A DNA stretch of 64,000 nt from VAZQ01 sp963753575 (GCA_963753575.1 CAVWCR010000003.1:1-64000); one strand, 5' to 3'; shown: positions 1 through 9,047, counted from the stretch's first letter. The notes: generated from the sequence alone by a model not told the origin. A program made the numbers and translations.

Positions 1-2
1 AT

Positions 3-783
3 CTGTCCGCTGGCGGTTCAACACGCTCGGATCTCGAGCCGTTGCTGCCTATCAGGTCCACGGGAATTCTGCCTCCGCTGTTCTGCATCCACCCTGCGGG
101 CGGATTCAGTTGGCCCTATGCGCAACTCATCCGGCACCTTCCATCGGAATATCCGATCTATGGACTTCAGGCGCGCGCCCTCAGTGAGCCGGAACAGGAC
201 CCTGAGACCCTCGAGCGGGTAGCGGAAGATTATCTGAGTTCTCATTCGCAAGGTTCAGCCTGCCGGACCCTACAACCTGCTCGGCTGGTCCTTTGGCGGC
301 CTCGTGGCTCACGCCATCGCGACACGCCTCCAGGGGATGGGTGAGGAGGTCGCGCTGCTCACGCTCCTCGACGCCTTTCCGGTGAAACGCGAAATGCAGA
401 ACGGCCGCGACGATAAGCACGAAATCGAAGCTCTCTTTGCGAATGAAGGCGACAGGCCGCTCCATAAGATCTCGGAGGCCCTGCGCCGCGACGGACACAT
501 TCTCTCGCCGCAGCAATATCAAGTGATCTTCGAGGCGGCCAAAGATCACCTTCGACTCGCATGGAGGTTCTCGCCGGAGCGGTTTGACGGCGACGTCTTG
601 CTGTTCGTCGGCACCGACGGCGATGCCGAACGGCCGATTGATTCGTGGCGTCCCTATGTCGCGGGCCAGATCAAGGTACATCGGATCGATTGCGCCCATG
701 ATGCAATGATGGATGCGCTGCCGGCCGCCGCAATCGGCCGGGTGCTTGCGACCGAGCTCGCCTACAAACATGGGGGAACATAG
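3..783 (+). pseudogene. NRPS terminal thioesterase domain, 5' partial, frameshifted
   Basis: Alpha/beta-hydrolase thioesterase that would release the product of a non-ribosomal peptide synthetase. The reading frame is open from the window edge, so this is the C-terminal end of a larger protein. Visible motifs are FCIHPAGG near the start, the nucleophile elbow GWSFGG at about 280-300, the LLDAFP strand carrying the acid residue, and a late His in CAHDAMM. One extra T near 240 shifts the frame: before it the text reads ERVAEDYLS, after it LIRKVQPAGPYNLLGWSFGG in another frame. Removing one base restores a normal thioesterase. MbtH follows directly, which supports the NRPS assignment. Whether the indel is real or a sequencing error cannot be decided here. 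Confidence 0.85.
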
Positions 784-999
784 AGGTTAACGCAGCAGCA
801 GTCCGATTGTCCGCGCGAAATCACGCATCCGGTGATCGGGCAGATTACAAGTTCGCAACCTAAGGAGAGGCAGATCGGCCGACTGATCAAAATAGTTGGA
901 CGCCAACGCGCGTCCGGCCCTGGCGAAATGGCAAGCCTCCAACTAGTATTCTCCCGAACCGGCGGGGGTGGTTCGCATATCGGTGACGAGGAGTGAAAC
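784..999. other. Intergenic region before mbtH
   Basis: About 216 bases between the thioesterase stop and the MbtH start. No second gene is visible. The last bases carry a good Shine-Dalgarno, GAGGAG at 988-993, which serves the GTG start at 1000. Confidence 0.5.
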
Positions 1000-1248
1000 G
1001 TGGCTAATCCCTTCGAAGACGAGAACGGCGTCTACCATGTCCTGATCAACGATGAGGGACAGCATTCGCTTTGGCCGACCTTTGTTGAAGTGCCCGAGGG
1101 TTGGACGGTTGCTCTGAAGTCCGAGAGCCGTGCCGCGTGCCTCGAGTTCATCAATCGGAACTGGACCGACATGCGACCAAAGAGCCTGATCGTGAGCATG
1201 GAGCAAGACCAGGCCGCACAGGCGCCGAAGGACGAGTCTCTAAACTGA
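1000..1248 (+). CDS. MbtH family NRPS accessory protein
   Basis: Small 82-residue MbtH-like protein. The family binds NRPS adenylation domains and is often needed for their folding and activity. The start GTG is chosen because the family begins with NPFED a few residues in and because GAGGAG lies six bases upstream. Family hallmarks are present: NPFEDENGVYHVLINDEG, then QHSLWP, PEGW, and the late W in NRNWTDMRP. It lies about 215 bp after the NRPS thioesterase in the same direction, so it probably serves that synthetase. The C-terminal tail EQDQAAQAPKDESLN is outside the conserved core. Confidence 0.95.
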   Translation: MANPFEDENGVYHVLINDEGQHSLWPTFVEVPEGWTVALKSESRAACLEFINRNWTDMRPKSLIVSMEQDQAAQAPKDESLN

Positions 1249-1409
1249 AACACCGAAGCGATCCATTAGACCATGTCTCGTTTTTACGGCAGCCGGGGCG
1301 TGCTCTGCTCTGTTGAGTGCCGCATGTCCCTGTCGGAAAATCGGCGGCTACGCCGGATCGAGTCCGGAACAGGCTGTTTCCGGTGCATGCGTGAGACACG
1401 GGCCCAAAT

Positions 1410-2282
1410 ATGACGCAAGTGAGCACGTATTCGTGGTGCAATGGGCAGATCAAGGACCGAGAGAAAGGGGCCCCGTCGGTCGCGAGCATTTCCTTCCATC
1501 TGGGCACGGGGGTGTTCGACGGCATCATGGCTTATTGGAATCGCGACCATTACTACGTTCATCGCGCCGAGGAGCACCTCATCCGATTTAAAAAGGGCGC
1601 GGCGTGCATGGGACTTGCCATTCCCTGGTCGATCGAGGAGTTGCTGGCCGGCATCATGGAACTCCTGAAGCACGAGCCGAAGGGGACACAATACATCCGT
1701 CCGATTGCATTCCGCGGCGGGCCGGAACTGTGGGTCACAGGTTCCGAAGGCCGTCCGGTCGACGTCAGCATCTTCACCGTCCGCACCGAGACGCATCGCG
1801 ACCTGGACGATCCGATCAGCTGCGAGGTCTCCGCGGTCGAGCGCATTTCGAGTCGCTCCATTCCGGGCCAGATCAAGGTCAGCGGGGCCTACGTCAATAG
1901 CTTCTTTGCGCGCAAGACCGCGGAAAGGTCCGGCTTCAATGACGGTCTGATGTTTGATCGCGAAGGCCATCTGACCGAGGCGTCGGCGGCCAACGTATTC
2001 CTGATCTCGGGCGAAAGACTCATCACGCCTCGGCTCAAGCCGGATGTCTTCCCCGGTATCACGCGACAAGTGCTGCTGGAATTGGCGCGCGGCAAGGGAA
2101 TAGACATCCAGGAGACGCAGGTGCGGCGCGAGGAGCTCGCGGCAATCGACGGCGCTTTCGTGTGCTCGACATTGATGGAAATCCGTGCGGTGTCCAGGCT
2201 CGGCGACCGCGCGCTGCCAACTGTGGACTTGCCGGTGTACCAGAGCCTTGTGAGTGCCTTCCGAGCCGTCACGCATCAATAG
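1410..2282 (+). CDS. Class IV PLP aminotransferase (branched-chain type)
   Basis: A 290-residue fold-type IV pyridoxal-phosphate enzyme of the IlvE/D-amino-acid transaminase family. Visible are the N-terminal NGQIKDREKG and HLGTGVFDGI segments, the region around the expected PLP lysine (PGQIKVSGAYVNSFFA), the GFNDGLMFDREGHLTEASAANVF stretch split here as GLMFDREGHLTEAS and ANVF, and a phosphate-binding GITRQVLLELA motif. In this context, after NRPS and MbtH genes, it may supply a non-standard amino acid for the peptide rather than act in housekeeping branched-chain metabolism; that is inference. No strong Shine-Dalgarno is visible, and the start was taken as the first ATG with the conserved N-terminus. 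Confidence 0.85.
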   Translation: MTQVSTYSWCNGQIKDREKGAPSVASISFHLGTGVFDGIMAYWNRDHYYVHRAEEHLIRFKKGAACMGLAIPWSIEELLAGIMELLKHEPKGTQYIRPIAFRGGPELWVTGSEGRPVDVSIFTVRTETHRDLDDPISCEVSAVERISSRSIPGQIKVSGAYVNSFFARKTAERSGFNDGLMFDREGHLTEASAANVFLISGERLITPRLKPDVFPGITRQVLLELARGKGIDIQETQVRREELAAIDGAFVCSTLMEIRAVSRLGDRALPTVDLPVYQSLVSAFRAVTHQ

Positions 2283-2359
2283 ACCGAAGGCCCACTCCAC
2301 ATCAGCGCGTCCCCCGCAGAGGCCAGAAGAAAGCGCATAAAGACTGCATTTGCGTTGCG

Positions 2360-4165
2360 ATGCCTCCAGTCCACGCAGAGCCAAAACCGTCGGAGGTTTC
2401 CTTGGGCTTCGCCCAGTCGCTATCCACCATCTGGCACCTCGCAAGCCCGTATTTCCGGTCAGAGGATCGCTGGCCAGGCCGTCTTCTGCTCGCTGCGGTC
2501 ATCGCCGCCGAGCTCGGCCTGGTCGGTGTCATGGTCCTGCTCAACCATTGGTACAACGCGTTCTATACCGCGCTGCAGGACCGGAGCTGGGACGCCCTCG
2601 TCGTCGAGATACTGCATTTCTGCGGCATCGCTGCGGCTGCCACGCTGCTCAACGGCTACAAGCTCTATCTCAATCAGTGGCTGGAGATCCGTTGGCGACG
2701 CTGGATGACAAAGGTCTATCTCGACCGTTGGCTGGAAGGGCCGACGCACTATCGCATGCAGCTGCTCGGCAACACCGCCGACAACCCCGACCAGCGGATC
2801 GCCGAGGACATCAGATTGTTCATCGAGCGTGCGCTGACCATCGGTGTCGGGGTGCTCGGCGCGATCGTGTCGCTGGCCTCATTCATCGTAATCCTATGGG
2901 CTCTCTCGGCCGCGGCACCATTGCAGCTGTTCGGCGCTACGATCATCATTCCGGGTTATCTGGTATGGGCGGCTCTTATCTACGCGATATTCGGCACGGC
3001 CATTGCGCATCTGGTCGGCCGGGCGCTGGTAGCGCTCACCTTCAACCAGCAGCGCTATGAGGCCGATTTCCGCTTCAACTTGGTTCGGGTGCGCGAGAAT
3101 TCCGAGCAGATTGCGTTGCTGGGAGGCGAAGCGACCGAGAGCGACCGTCTGTATGCCCGCTTCGGCAAAGTCGTGGCCAATTGGCACCTGATCATGTCGC
3201 GGCAAAAGCGGCTCACGTTCTTCACCACCGGCTATACGCAAGTCGCGATCATATTTCCCTTCATCGTGGCCAGTCCGGCCTATTTCGCGGGTCTGCTGCA
3301 GCTTGGTGCGTTGGTGCAAACCTCGACCGCGTTTGCCAGCGTGCAGGTGGCGCTGTCTTTCTTCGTCAACAGCTATCGCGAGCTGGCCGAATGGCGCGCC
3401 GTAATTGCCCGTCTCGACGGCTTCGAGCGCTCCATCGGAGCGGCGCACGCTGTCAACGCAGTGCCGTCGCGCGTCGACGTGGTGCCGCATGCGACCAAGA
3501 CCGGGCTCACCATCGAAGGATTGTCGGTCGAACTGCCGAACGGGGCACCGCTTGTCGCCACCCGAGACCTCGTCATCAAGGCGGGCCAGCGTGCACTCAT
3601 CACGGGTCCGTCCGGCTCCGGAAAAAGCACCTTCTTCCGCGCGATCGCCGGCGTCTGGCCGTTCGGCAAGGGCAGCATCGTGGTGCCGCGCGGCGCCAAG
3701 CTCATGATGCTGCCGCAACGACCGTACTTCCTGGTGGCCAGCCTCGAAGATGCGGTGAGCTACCCTTCCGAGCGCGGCACGTTCGAGCCCGCACGCATCG
3801 CCGAAGTGCTCGAAGCCGTCGGCCTGCCGGCGCTTGCGCAACGTCTGTCCGAGGATGCGCACTGGAACCAGATCTTGTCGCTTGGCGAGCAGCAGCGCCT
3901 GAGCATCGCCCGCGCGGTCCTGCAAGCGCCCGATTTTCTCTTCCTGGACGAGGCCACGGCCTCGCTTGATGAGCCGTCGGAGGCGAGGCTCTATCAGTTG
4001 CTGCAAGATCGCCTGCCAGGGGTCACGGTCGTGTCGATCGGGCACCGCTCTGCGCTCGCGGAATTCCATGACATGCGTCTTGCGCTGCATCCCGAGAGCG
4101 ATCGCCACCACATTCGGGAGACCGGGGTCCAGCAACGAGTCGATGAAAAGTCGAGGGATCTGTGA
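2360..4165 (+). CDS. ABC transporter, fused permease-ATPase, SbmA/BacA-YddA type
   Basis: About 601 residues from the ATG at 2360. The N-terminal half (about residues 25-330) is an ABC_membrane_2 permease with several hydrophobic helices, and the C-terminal half is an ATPase. Walker A GPSGSGKST lies at about residue 415, the signature segment is SLGEQQRLSIARA, Walker B is FLFLDEATASLDE and the H-loop is SIGHRSA. The family moves peptides, bleomycin-like compounds or cobalamin across the inner membrane. It sits 126 bp upstream of the small PqqA-like peptide gene on the same strand, so it could export that RiPP, or handle the NRPS product. An upstream extension of the frame to 2162 overlaps the aminotransferase and lacks family similarity, so it was not used. 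Confidence 0.9.
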   Translation: MPPVHAEPKPSEVSLGFAQSLSTIWHLASPYFRSEDRWPGRLLLAAVIAAELGLVGVMVLLNHWYNAFYTALQDRSWDALVVEILHFCGIAAAATLLNGYKLYLNQWLEIRWRRWMTKVYLDRWLEGPTHYRMQLLGNTADNPDQRIAEDIRLFIERALTIGVGVLGAIVSLASFIVILWALSAAAPLQLFGATIIIPGYLVWAALIYAIFGTAIAHLVGRALVALTFNQQRYEADFRFNLVRVRENSEQIALLGGEATESDRLYARFGKVVANWHLIMSRQKRLTFFTTGYTQVAIIFPFIVASPAYFAGLLQLGALVQTSTAFASVQVALSFFVNSYRELAEWRAVIARLDGFERSIGAAHAVNAVPSRVDVVPHATKTGLTIEGLSVELPNGAPLVATRDLVIKAGQRALITGPSGSGKSTFFRAIAGVWPFGKGSIVVPRGAKLMMLPQRPYFLVASLEDAVSYPSERGTFEPARIAEVLEAVGLPALAQRLSEDAHWNQILSLGEQQRLSIARAVLQAPDFLFLDEATASLDEPSEARLYQLLQDRLPGVTVVSIGHRSALAEFHDMRLALHPESDRHHIRETGVQQRVDEKSRDL

Positions 4166-4290
4166 TGTCAAGTGCTGGTGCGCCAACATTCTGGTCTACA
4201 CGCCGGCGGCTTTGAAGTCGTTCTTGTCAACCCGAACCAAATCTCATAGAAAACGGGTCAAAAGGCCGCCAGATTGTGCCGGAGCCGACC

Positions 4291-4512
4291 ATGTCCGCAA
4301 ACCGCTCGAAGGTTGACGAGGGAAGCACTCCGCCCGCACGGTGTGCTTGGGAAGCGCCGGCTTTCACCGAGCTGACGATCGGCACCGAAACAAGATCGTA
4401 TCGCGAGAACTCCCCGCCGTCAGCTCAGCCGCCGTTACCGGAGGCGCCCGCGGCGAAGTTCGGGTTCTCCATTGAGTGGGCGTTTCCCTTGACCAGCCGC
4501 ACCGAGAAATAG
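4291..4512 (+). CDS. Putative RiPP precursor with PqqA-type motif
   Basis: Small 73-residue protein, ATG at 4291 with GGAG at 4281-4284. Residues 20-37 read W-xx-P-A-F-xx-L-x-I-G-x-E-xxx-Y. This is the exact spacing of PqqA, where Glu and Tyr are the residues later cross-linked. Unlike PqqA it has about 19 residues before the motif and a 36-residue tail rich in Pro, ending GFSIEWAFPLTSRTEK. No PqqE-type radical SAM gene is visible. The opposite strand carries a PqqD-like B1, a B2 protease and an Asn-synthetase-like cyclase, the set that makes lasso peptides, whose leaders also use an aromatic-xx-P-x-hydrophobic motif. It is read here as the precursor of that system. The alternative is a free-standing PqqA-like peptide. 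Confidence 0.6.
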   Translation: MSANRSKVDEGSTPPARCAWEAPAFTELTIGTETRSYRENSPPSAQPPLPEAPAAKFGFSIEWAFPLTSRTEK

Positions 4513-4567
4513 CACTCGATTGGCGCCGGCTGCGTCCGTCTTCGCAAAACGTCGATCGCAGCTTTCG

Positions 4568-6509
4568 TCAATCGGCAGGCCGGTTGGCCAATTCCATCCA
4601 ACGTAAGAAGCGGCCTCCCGCTACGCCGCGCGTGAGCGCGAGGTGATATTCGTCGGCGATCTTCGACGTGTGCCAGCCGCCGGTCGGCCAGTTCTTGACC
4701 GCTCGTTCCAGCCGATCTAGGTCGATTGCACGCCGCGCCAACGGGCTGGCCGCAAGGTCCGCGATCTCCATCGCCAACTGCGGCCGTCGGCTTTCCAATT
4801 TCTCAAACCAGTCGGCCGACTGCACGCCGCTCAGCCGGTTGGTCAACACCACGTCCGGAAGCAGGCCCCACATTGCCCGGCGGATCAGCGATCGATCGAT
4901 GCCTTCGACGAGATATTGCTCAGGTGGAACGCCGAAGCAGTATGATACGACGTCGATGTCAGCCGTGGGGTCGCGCATCTCGACACCCGTGACGGCCTTC
5001 TCGGCCGCCAGCCAGTCGCCCACATAGTCGACGGCGGTCAGCCCAGCCGCGCGCTCGCCCGGCCGGAGCCGGTAGTGGAAGTCGTGGCCGACTTTCCGGG
5101 CGCGGGCGTCGACGCCCATGGCGAGCGCAAAGTCGCCTTGGATCGCAGCGTGGTTATGCCAGGGCGCGGGGCCGGGCCGGCGAGCGATCCAGGTCTCGAA
5201 TGTGCTCGACATGAGAGGCTCGACCAAAAGCTTCTGGAAGGCCGTCCACGACGAATAGCGCGACTGCCGATCGAACATGCGCCATTGCCGATAAGCAGTG
5301 AGCAATCGTCCGGACCTGACGTGGTCGACAGCCTGCGACCAGCCATACCAGCTGATGGTGGAGTTTCCGTAGAACTCCACCCAGCAGCACGCGCCGGCCT
5401 TGCGTGGATGCGAGCCGCTGAATTGCAAGCATCCAGCCAAGCGTGGTCGGGTTGCGCACGGGACCCTCCAGCGCAAGATGGAATCGTTCGAGATCGGCAA
5501 AATCCTCACACTCGTCGTTGCGAACGTAGGTGACGTCGAAGTTGCCGACGAAGGTCCGTATCGCCTCGACGAAGGGGGTTTCATCGGCGTAACAGCCGTT
5601 TGGAACGGGACCATCGAAGCCGGCGCGGGGCACCTGCGTAAAGGCGGCAAGTCGCTCGCCCTTTTGTTCGAGTGCGCGTGCCGCCAGCGCCGCGACCGAC
5701 GAGGAATCGAGGCCGCCGCTGAGATGGCATCCAATCGGATGCGCGCTGCGCATCTGCCTGCGGACCGCCTGGTCGAGACACTCCCGCAAACCGTCGGCGT
5801 AAGCTTGGTCGGAGGGAAGGCGGATTGGCTTGATGTCGGTTGTGGTCCAATAGCGACGTTGCTCCATCGCGCCGTCGGATTTCACGATCATCACGTGTGC
5901 GGGTGGTATGCGAAAGACGTTTTGGTAGAGAGTCGTCGCATGGTCGGCGTGATTGAGCACGAGAAAATCCGCGAATTTTTCCTCATTCAGCTCGCGAGGG
6001 ATGTCGGGTAGTGCGAACAGGCCTTTCGGCATCGAGGCGAAAGCGAGAAAGCGTTCGTTCCTGTGCCACATCACCACGCTGAGACCAAGATGATCACGCG
6101 CCAGCGTCAAGGTTCGGCTGCGCGGGTCCCAGATCGCAGCCGCGAACGGACCGCGAAGCGTCGGCCAGATGTCGTCGCCGAATTCTTCCCAGGCTGTCAG
6201 CAGGACCCGCGCATCGGCCCAGGTCATAGTGTCGTTGGGCGTCGCGCCAATCCGTGCCAGGATCGTGCTGCGGTTGTCCAGTCTTAGATCCGCAGTGATC
6301 ACGGCCCCGCTTGCGCCGCGCCAAGGTTGGCTGTCGAAACGATCCTCCGGCGTCATCCGCATAAGGACATGGACGAGGCCGATGCAGTTCACAACGGTCA
6401 CGCTGGAACGGTCCGGGCCATGCGCCTGGAGCGCGTTTGCCGCTCTTTCGAGGTCGCGCCGCTCGACGGTCTGTCCGTCGAATCGCAAAAGCCCGGCGAT
6501 CCCGCTCAC
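4568..6509 (-). pseudogene. Lasso-type macrolactam synthetase (Asn synthetase-like, C protein), frameshifted
   Basis: Asparagine-synthetase-like cyclase of the McjC/LasC kind, about 647 codons. It would adenylate an Asp or Glu side chain of the precursor and close the macrolactam. The start is GTG at 6509, one base after the stop of the B2 gene; the protein then begins VSGIAGLLRFDG, lacking the N-terminal Cys of true glutamine-using enzymes, as lasso cyclases do. The ATP-pyrophosphatase motif SGGLDSSS is clear. Near 5385 one base appears to be missing: GRRVLLGG ends one frame and EFYGNSTISWYGWSQ continues in another. The remaining C-terminal half is open to 4568. It runs convergently with the PqqA-like peptide gene, 55 bp apart. 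Confidence 0.8.
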
Positions 6510-6510
6510 G

Positions 6511-6930
6511 CTAAGCGCTCGCACCGCATGCGCGCTCTCCGCCGAACTCCGCCATTCTGGTGAAGCGCGCGGCCTCGGCGCCGCCCACGACCATGCTCCC
6601 CTTTACCTCAACCCACGCATGCGCGGTGAGCACACCGCCTTCGCGCGCAACACCGAGGCAAAGCTGGCTCGCAATCCCGCGCCGCCGCAGCATGGTCTGC
6701 GCTGCAAGCGCGCGCGATAGGCAGAGCGCGTTGGTCCATACACCCGCCGTGTCTACCGCCCAACATACCCAGCCGGCCTCGTCGGTCGCGAAGCGGCGGA
6801 TGCGCCTGGGCGCGCGGCCGGCCCACGCGAAGATCCGCGCAGATGGGAGGATCTTCACGGCAAGCTGGGCCAGAACGAGTATGATCGTTGCTTCGCGCAG
6901 GTAGATGCGACGCCGCGCGCTCGCTTTCAT
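6511..6930 (-). CDS. Lasso peptide biosynthesis B2 protein (leader peptidase)
   Basis: A 139-residue transglutaminase-like cysteine protease of the McjB C-terminal type, which cuts the leader from the precursor. Visible hallmarks are the Cys in NALCLSRALAAQTMLRRRG, the HAWVEVKG segment with the catalytic His, and a Gly-rich VVGG turn. Its ATG overlaps the stop of the B1 gene (ATGA at 6930-6927), and its own stop is one base from the cyclase GTG, so B1, B2 and C form one tightly coupled operon. The length is normal for a stand-alone B2. Confidence 0.85.
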   Translation of the reverse strand: MKASARRRIYLREATIILVLAQLAVKILPSARIFAWAGRAPRRIRRFATDEAGWVCWAVDTAGVWTNALCLSRALAAQTMLRRRGIASQLCLGVAREGGVLTAHAWVEVKGSMVVGGAEAARFTRMAEFGGERACGASA

Positions 6931-7230
6931 GGGACATTCTCTGGCTCAACCACCCGCAATAGCCGGCGTTCGAGTAGAGAATGCAGGAACGACGTTACGT
7001 CCCTTGTCGCGGTGGTGATATCGACGTCGTAGGATCGTGAAAGCAGCTCGATGAGCTCGCCGACCCGACGTGAACTCGCTGAGCAGGTTCCAAATCTCCG
7101 TGCCGACTGCGTTGAAGTCAAAATAGGACCCGGCACGAACACTCAGCACGACGGCGTTGCCGTCGATCGCCGTAGCAACCGGTTCGCTGTCGCGAACAAG
7201 GACCGTATCGTCGGTCAAAGTCATGCCCAT
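6927..7230 (-). pseudogene. PqqD-like RiPP recognition protein (lasso B1), frameshifted
   Basis: Small PqqD-fold protein (RRE domain) that binds the precursor leader and brings it to the B2 protease. The N-terminal half reads LVRDSEPVATAIDGNAVVL then SYFDFNAVGTEIWNLLSEF, typical of the family. The C-terminal half, RRVGELIELLSRSYDVD to LLRVVEPENVP, lies in another frame, so one base is gained or lost near 7072. The start is uncertain between 7230 and 7224. It is the first gene of the B1-B2-C operon. No precursor-like open frame was found upstream of it on the same strand, which makes the plus-strand PqqA-like peptide the best substrate candidate. Confidence 0.8.
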
Positions 7231-7365
7231 CTTTACTAGCGCGAATAGCGCCTTGGAACAACCAACCTGCGACAAAGCCCCTCGGATGTCGCACGTGCGC
7301 GGCAGCGGCGATCCGCTAGCCGGTTCGCCAATCCCGGTAACAGGTGAGGCGCAGCGCTTGCGACG

Positions 7366-7878
7366 TCACGGCTTGGCGTCTCCGCCGAGCCGCTTGGTCG
7401 CGCTGACGGCTTTCACCGCTGCGTAGCCAAACAACGGAGCCAGATAGAATATCCCCAGGAACGACAAAACGAAGCCGAAGAGAGCTGCTGCGCGTGAATT
7501 GCGATTTGTGCCAAAGGCACTTGCGCCGCTCCCGAATGCAGCCAGCATGAACAAGAGGGCCAGTGGTCTACCCTGGGATTGGCCCGCATTGCCGATCGCG
7601 CCCACAAGATAAATCCCGGCGAGTGCCGCGAGCCCAATGGTTCCGAAGCGGTTGAGCGCGCGCGCCTGCTGCAAGGTCTCGACAGGCTTCCAGGGCATGA
7701 CGACGAGCTTCCAAGTGGGAGTCGATTGCGGCTCATCCAGCGCCGGCTCAATGTCCGTTGCTGACCGCTTCGCCAGGACTTCCCCGATTGCTCGCCGCGC
7801 CTCCTCAAAACGTGTGCGCGCTACCTGGGAAACGGATCGCCAGGTTTCCTCGGCGAGTCGTTTGCCGGCGCGCACCAT
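7366..7878 (-). CDS. Hypothetical membrane protein
   Basis: A 170-residue protein of unknown function. The first 90 residues are polar and charged, with RFEEARRAIGEVLAKRS and a Pro-rich linker. The second half holds about three hydrophobic helices: IGLAALAGIYLVGAIG, ALLFMLAAFGSG and FGFVLSFLGIFYLAPLFGY. The charged N-terminus and hydrophobic C-terminus suggest a cytoplasmic head with a membrane anchor. It lies upstream of the lasso-like operon on the same strand but about 135 bp away, so membership in that operon is possible but not shown. I recognise no family. Confidence 0.6.
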   Translation of the reverse strand: MVRAGKRLAEETWRSVSQVARTRFEEARRAIGEVLAKRSATDIEPALDEPQSTPTWKLVVMPWKPVETLQQARALNRFGTIGLAALAGIYLVGAIGNAGQSQGRPLALLFMLAAFGSGASAFGTNRNSRAAALFGFVLSFLGIFYLAPLFGYAAVKAVSATKRLGGDAKP

Positions 7879-8205
7879 TGGGTTCGTCTGCCTCGATGCC
7901 CGGACTTAAATTGGCTTGTCAGTTCAATGGGTTAAAAATTTCATTCTGCAAGAATAGCAACCTACGAATGTATTATAATAAATTCTCGTGTAAAAGTAGC
8001 AATGTCAGAAATCCTAAAAACTAGGGCGACCTGTTCTGTGTTTGCGTTGGGAATTTGTTGTATCGGTGAGGCCGATCATCATCGATCCGCAAGAACGGGT
8101 TCGAGAAATGCGAGCACGCCCTTCAGCTTGTTATTGGCATACCTTTTTGCCGGCCTTCGTTCACCCAGGTCGGCGAGGCCCGGCTTGCGCGCGCACGGAA
8201 CGATG

Positions 8206-8243
8206 CCGGCGACGATCGTGAGGTCGATCACGATCGTCGCCGG
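8206..8243. repeat. Perfect 16-bp inverted repeat, 6-base loop
   Basis: Left arm CCGGCGACGATCGTGA at 8206-8221 and its exact reverse complement at 8228-8243. The right arm overlaps the beginning of the 97-bp dispersed repeat. It could fold as a strong hairpin in RNA or be a REP-like element; there is no T-tract, so it is not a standard terminator. Confidence 0.7.
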
Positions 8244-8322
8244 TCAGTAGCTCGAGACATGCGGTGGCAGAATCCGCTCCGTGGTTATTAGTCTGACACC
8301 AAAGACCTTATGCCACCGTCAA
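8226..8322. repeat. Dispersed ~97-bp repeat, copy 1
   Basis: This stretch matches 24677-24773 in the same orientation with roughly nine mismatches by eye, including the shared block TTATTAGTCTGACACCAAAG. Both copies end just downstream (8 and 36 bp) of the stop of a minus-strand gene. It may be the end of an insertion element or a small non-autonomous repeat. Confidence 0.75.
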
Positions 8323-8329
8323 GTGTTGA

Positions 8330-9047
8330 TTATGGATGCGGCGTATCGGCGGGCTTGGGGAGCTGATTCCGCGCGGTCTGATCCTGCGCCCCGAGCGAAG
8401 GGCTTGCGAGCATCTGCTTCATGGCCTTGGCCTGCACGAGTTGCTTGACGGCGCGTGCGATCGTCGCGCTAAGGCGCTCTTCCGTCCCAAGTGCGCTCTT
8501 GAAGAGGTCTTCCGTAAGAACGTTGCCAGCGTTTAGCAGTAACAGTTCCGCCGGCTGGTGCGGGATCGTGGGCAACACAACTGACGCAAGTTCGTGGCGC
8601 AACGCTTTCTTCCATTTCGCGTGTGACTTAAAGTTTGCCGGCAAACAAGTGGTCTTGAGGTGTCCAGCGGTGCGTTGGGGCAGGCGGGCCAGGGCAAGTT
8701 CAAATACCGCCTCAAAATTGTGGGGCGAAGACTTAAGCAGGAAGAGAAGCACCCGTGCTTCGTTATAGGCGATATCGTCAGGATCGAGCGAGCGCTCGAA
8801 GATCTTAGCGCTGATGTAATCCTGGATGCGGCGCTTGCACAATATGCACTTTGCAATGGTGAGCACGGCATCCTGTTCCGTGGGACCCTCGGGCTGCCAT
8901 TCCTGGACCAAGGAGGCCCTCAAATGCCCGCATATTCTCGCCCGGAAGAAACGCTACTGTCTGGGCAAATGCACCATGTTTTAGTGCATGAAGAGGGACG
9001 CGGTCCTTGAGTGCATTAAGTCGTGGGTTGGGTGTCTTCCTAGTCAT
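8330..9047 (-). pseudogene. Hypothetical protein, frameshifted
   Basis: Protein of unknown function that I know only as a pattern: it begins MTRKTPNPRLNALKDR, continues ALKHGAFAQTVAFLPGE, then EWQPEGPTEQDAVLTIAKCI. Such proteins, with an N-terminal NALKHG segment and an EGP-E-DAV segment, are common beside transposons in soil alphaproteobacteria. The start at 9047 has GGAG upstream. The two halves are in different frames and meet near 8925, so one indel separates them. The remaining part to 8330 is open and mostly helical in composition, with an RARAVKQLVQAKAMKQMLA-like end (residues IARAVKQLVQAKAMKQML). Confidence 0.6.

Larger units (their letters stand above)
7879..8329. other. Non-coding stretch with AT-rich segment and repeats
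   Basis: About 450 bases without a supported gene. The part from 7910 to 8030 is clearly AT-rich against its surroundings and may hold promoters for the minus-strand gene at 7878. The part after 8200 holds a perfect palindrome and one copy of a dispersed repeat, listed separately. Confidence 0.5.

Noticed and set aside
1284..2444. Minus-strand open frame opposite the class IV aminotransferase
   Set aside because: Shadow frame; the aminotransferase on the plus strand is full length with family motifs.
2894..4189. Long minus-strand open frame opposite the ABC transporter gene
   Set aside because: Shadow of a GC-rich coding strand; no family-like motif, while the plus strand has all ABC motifs.
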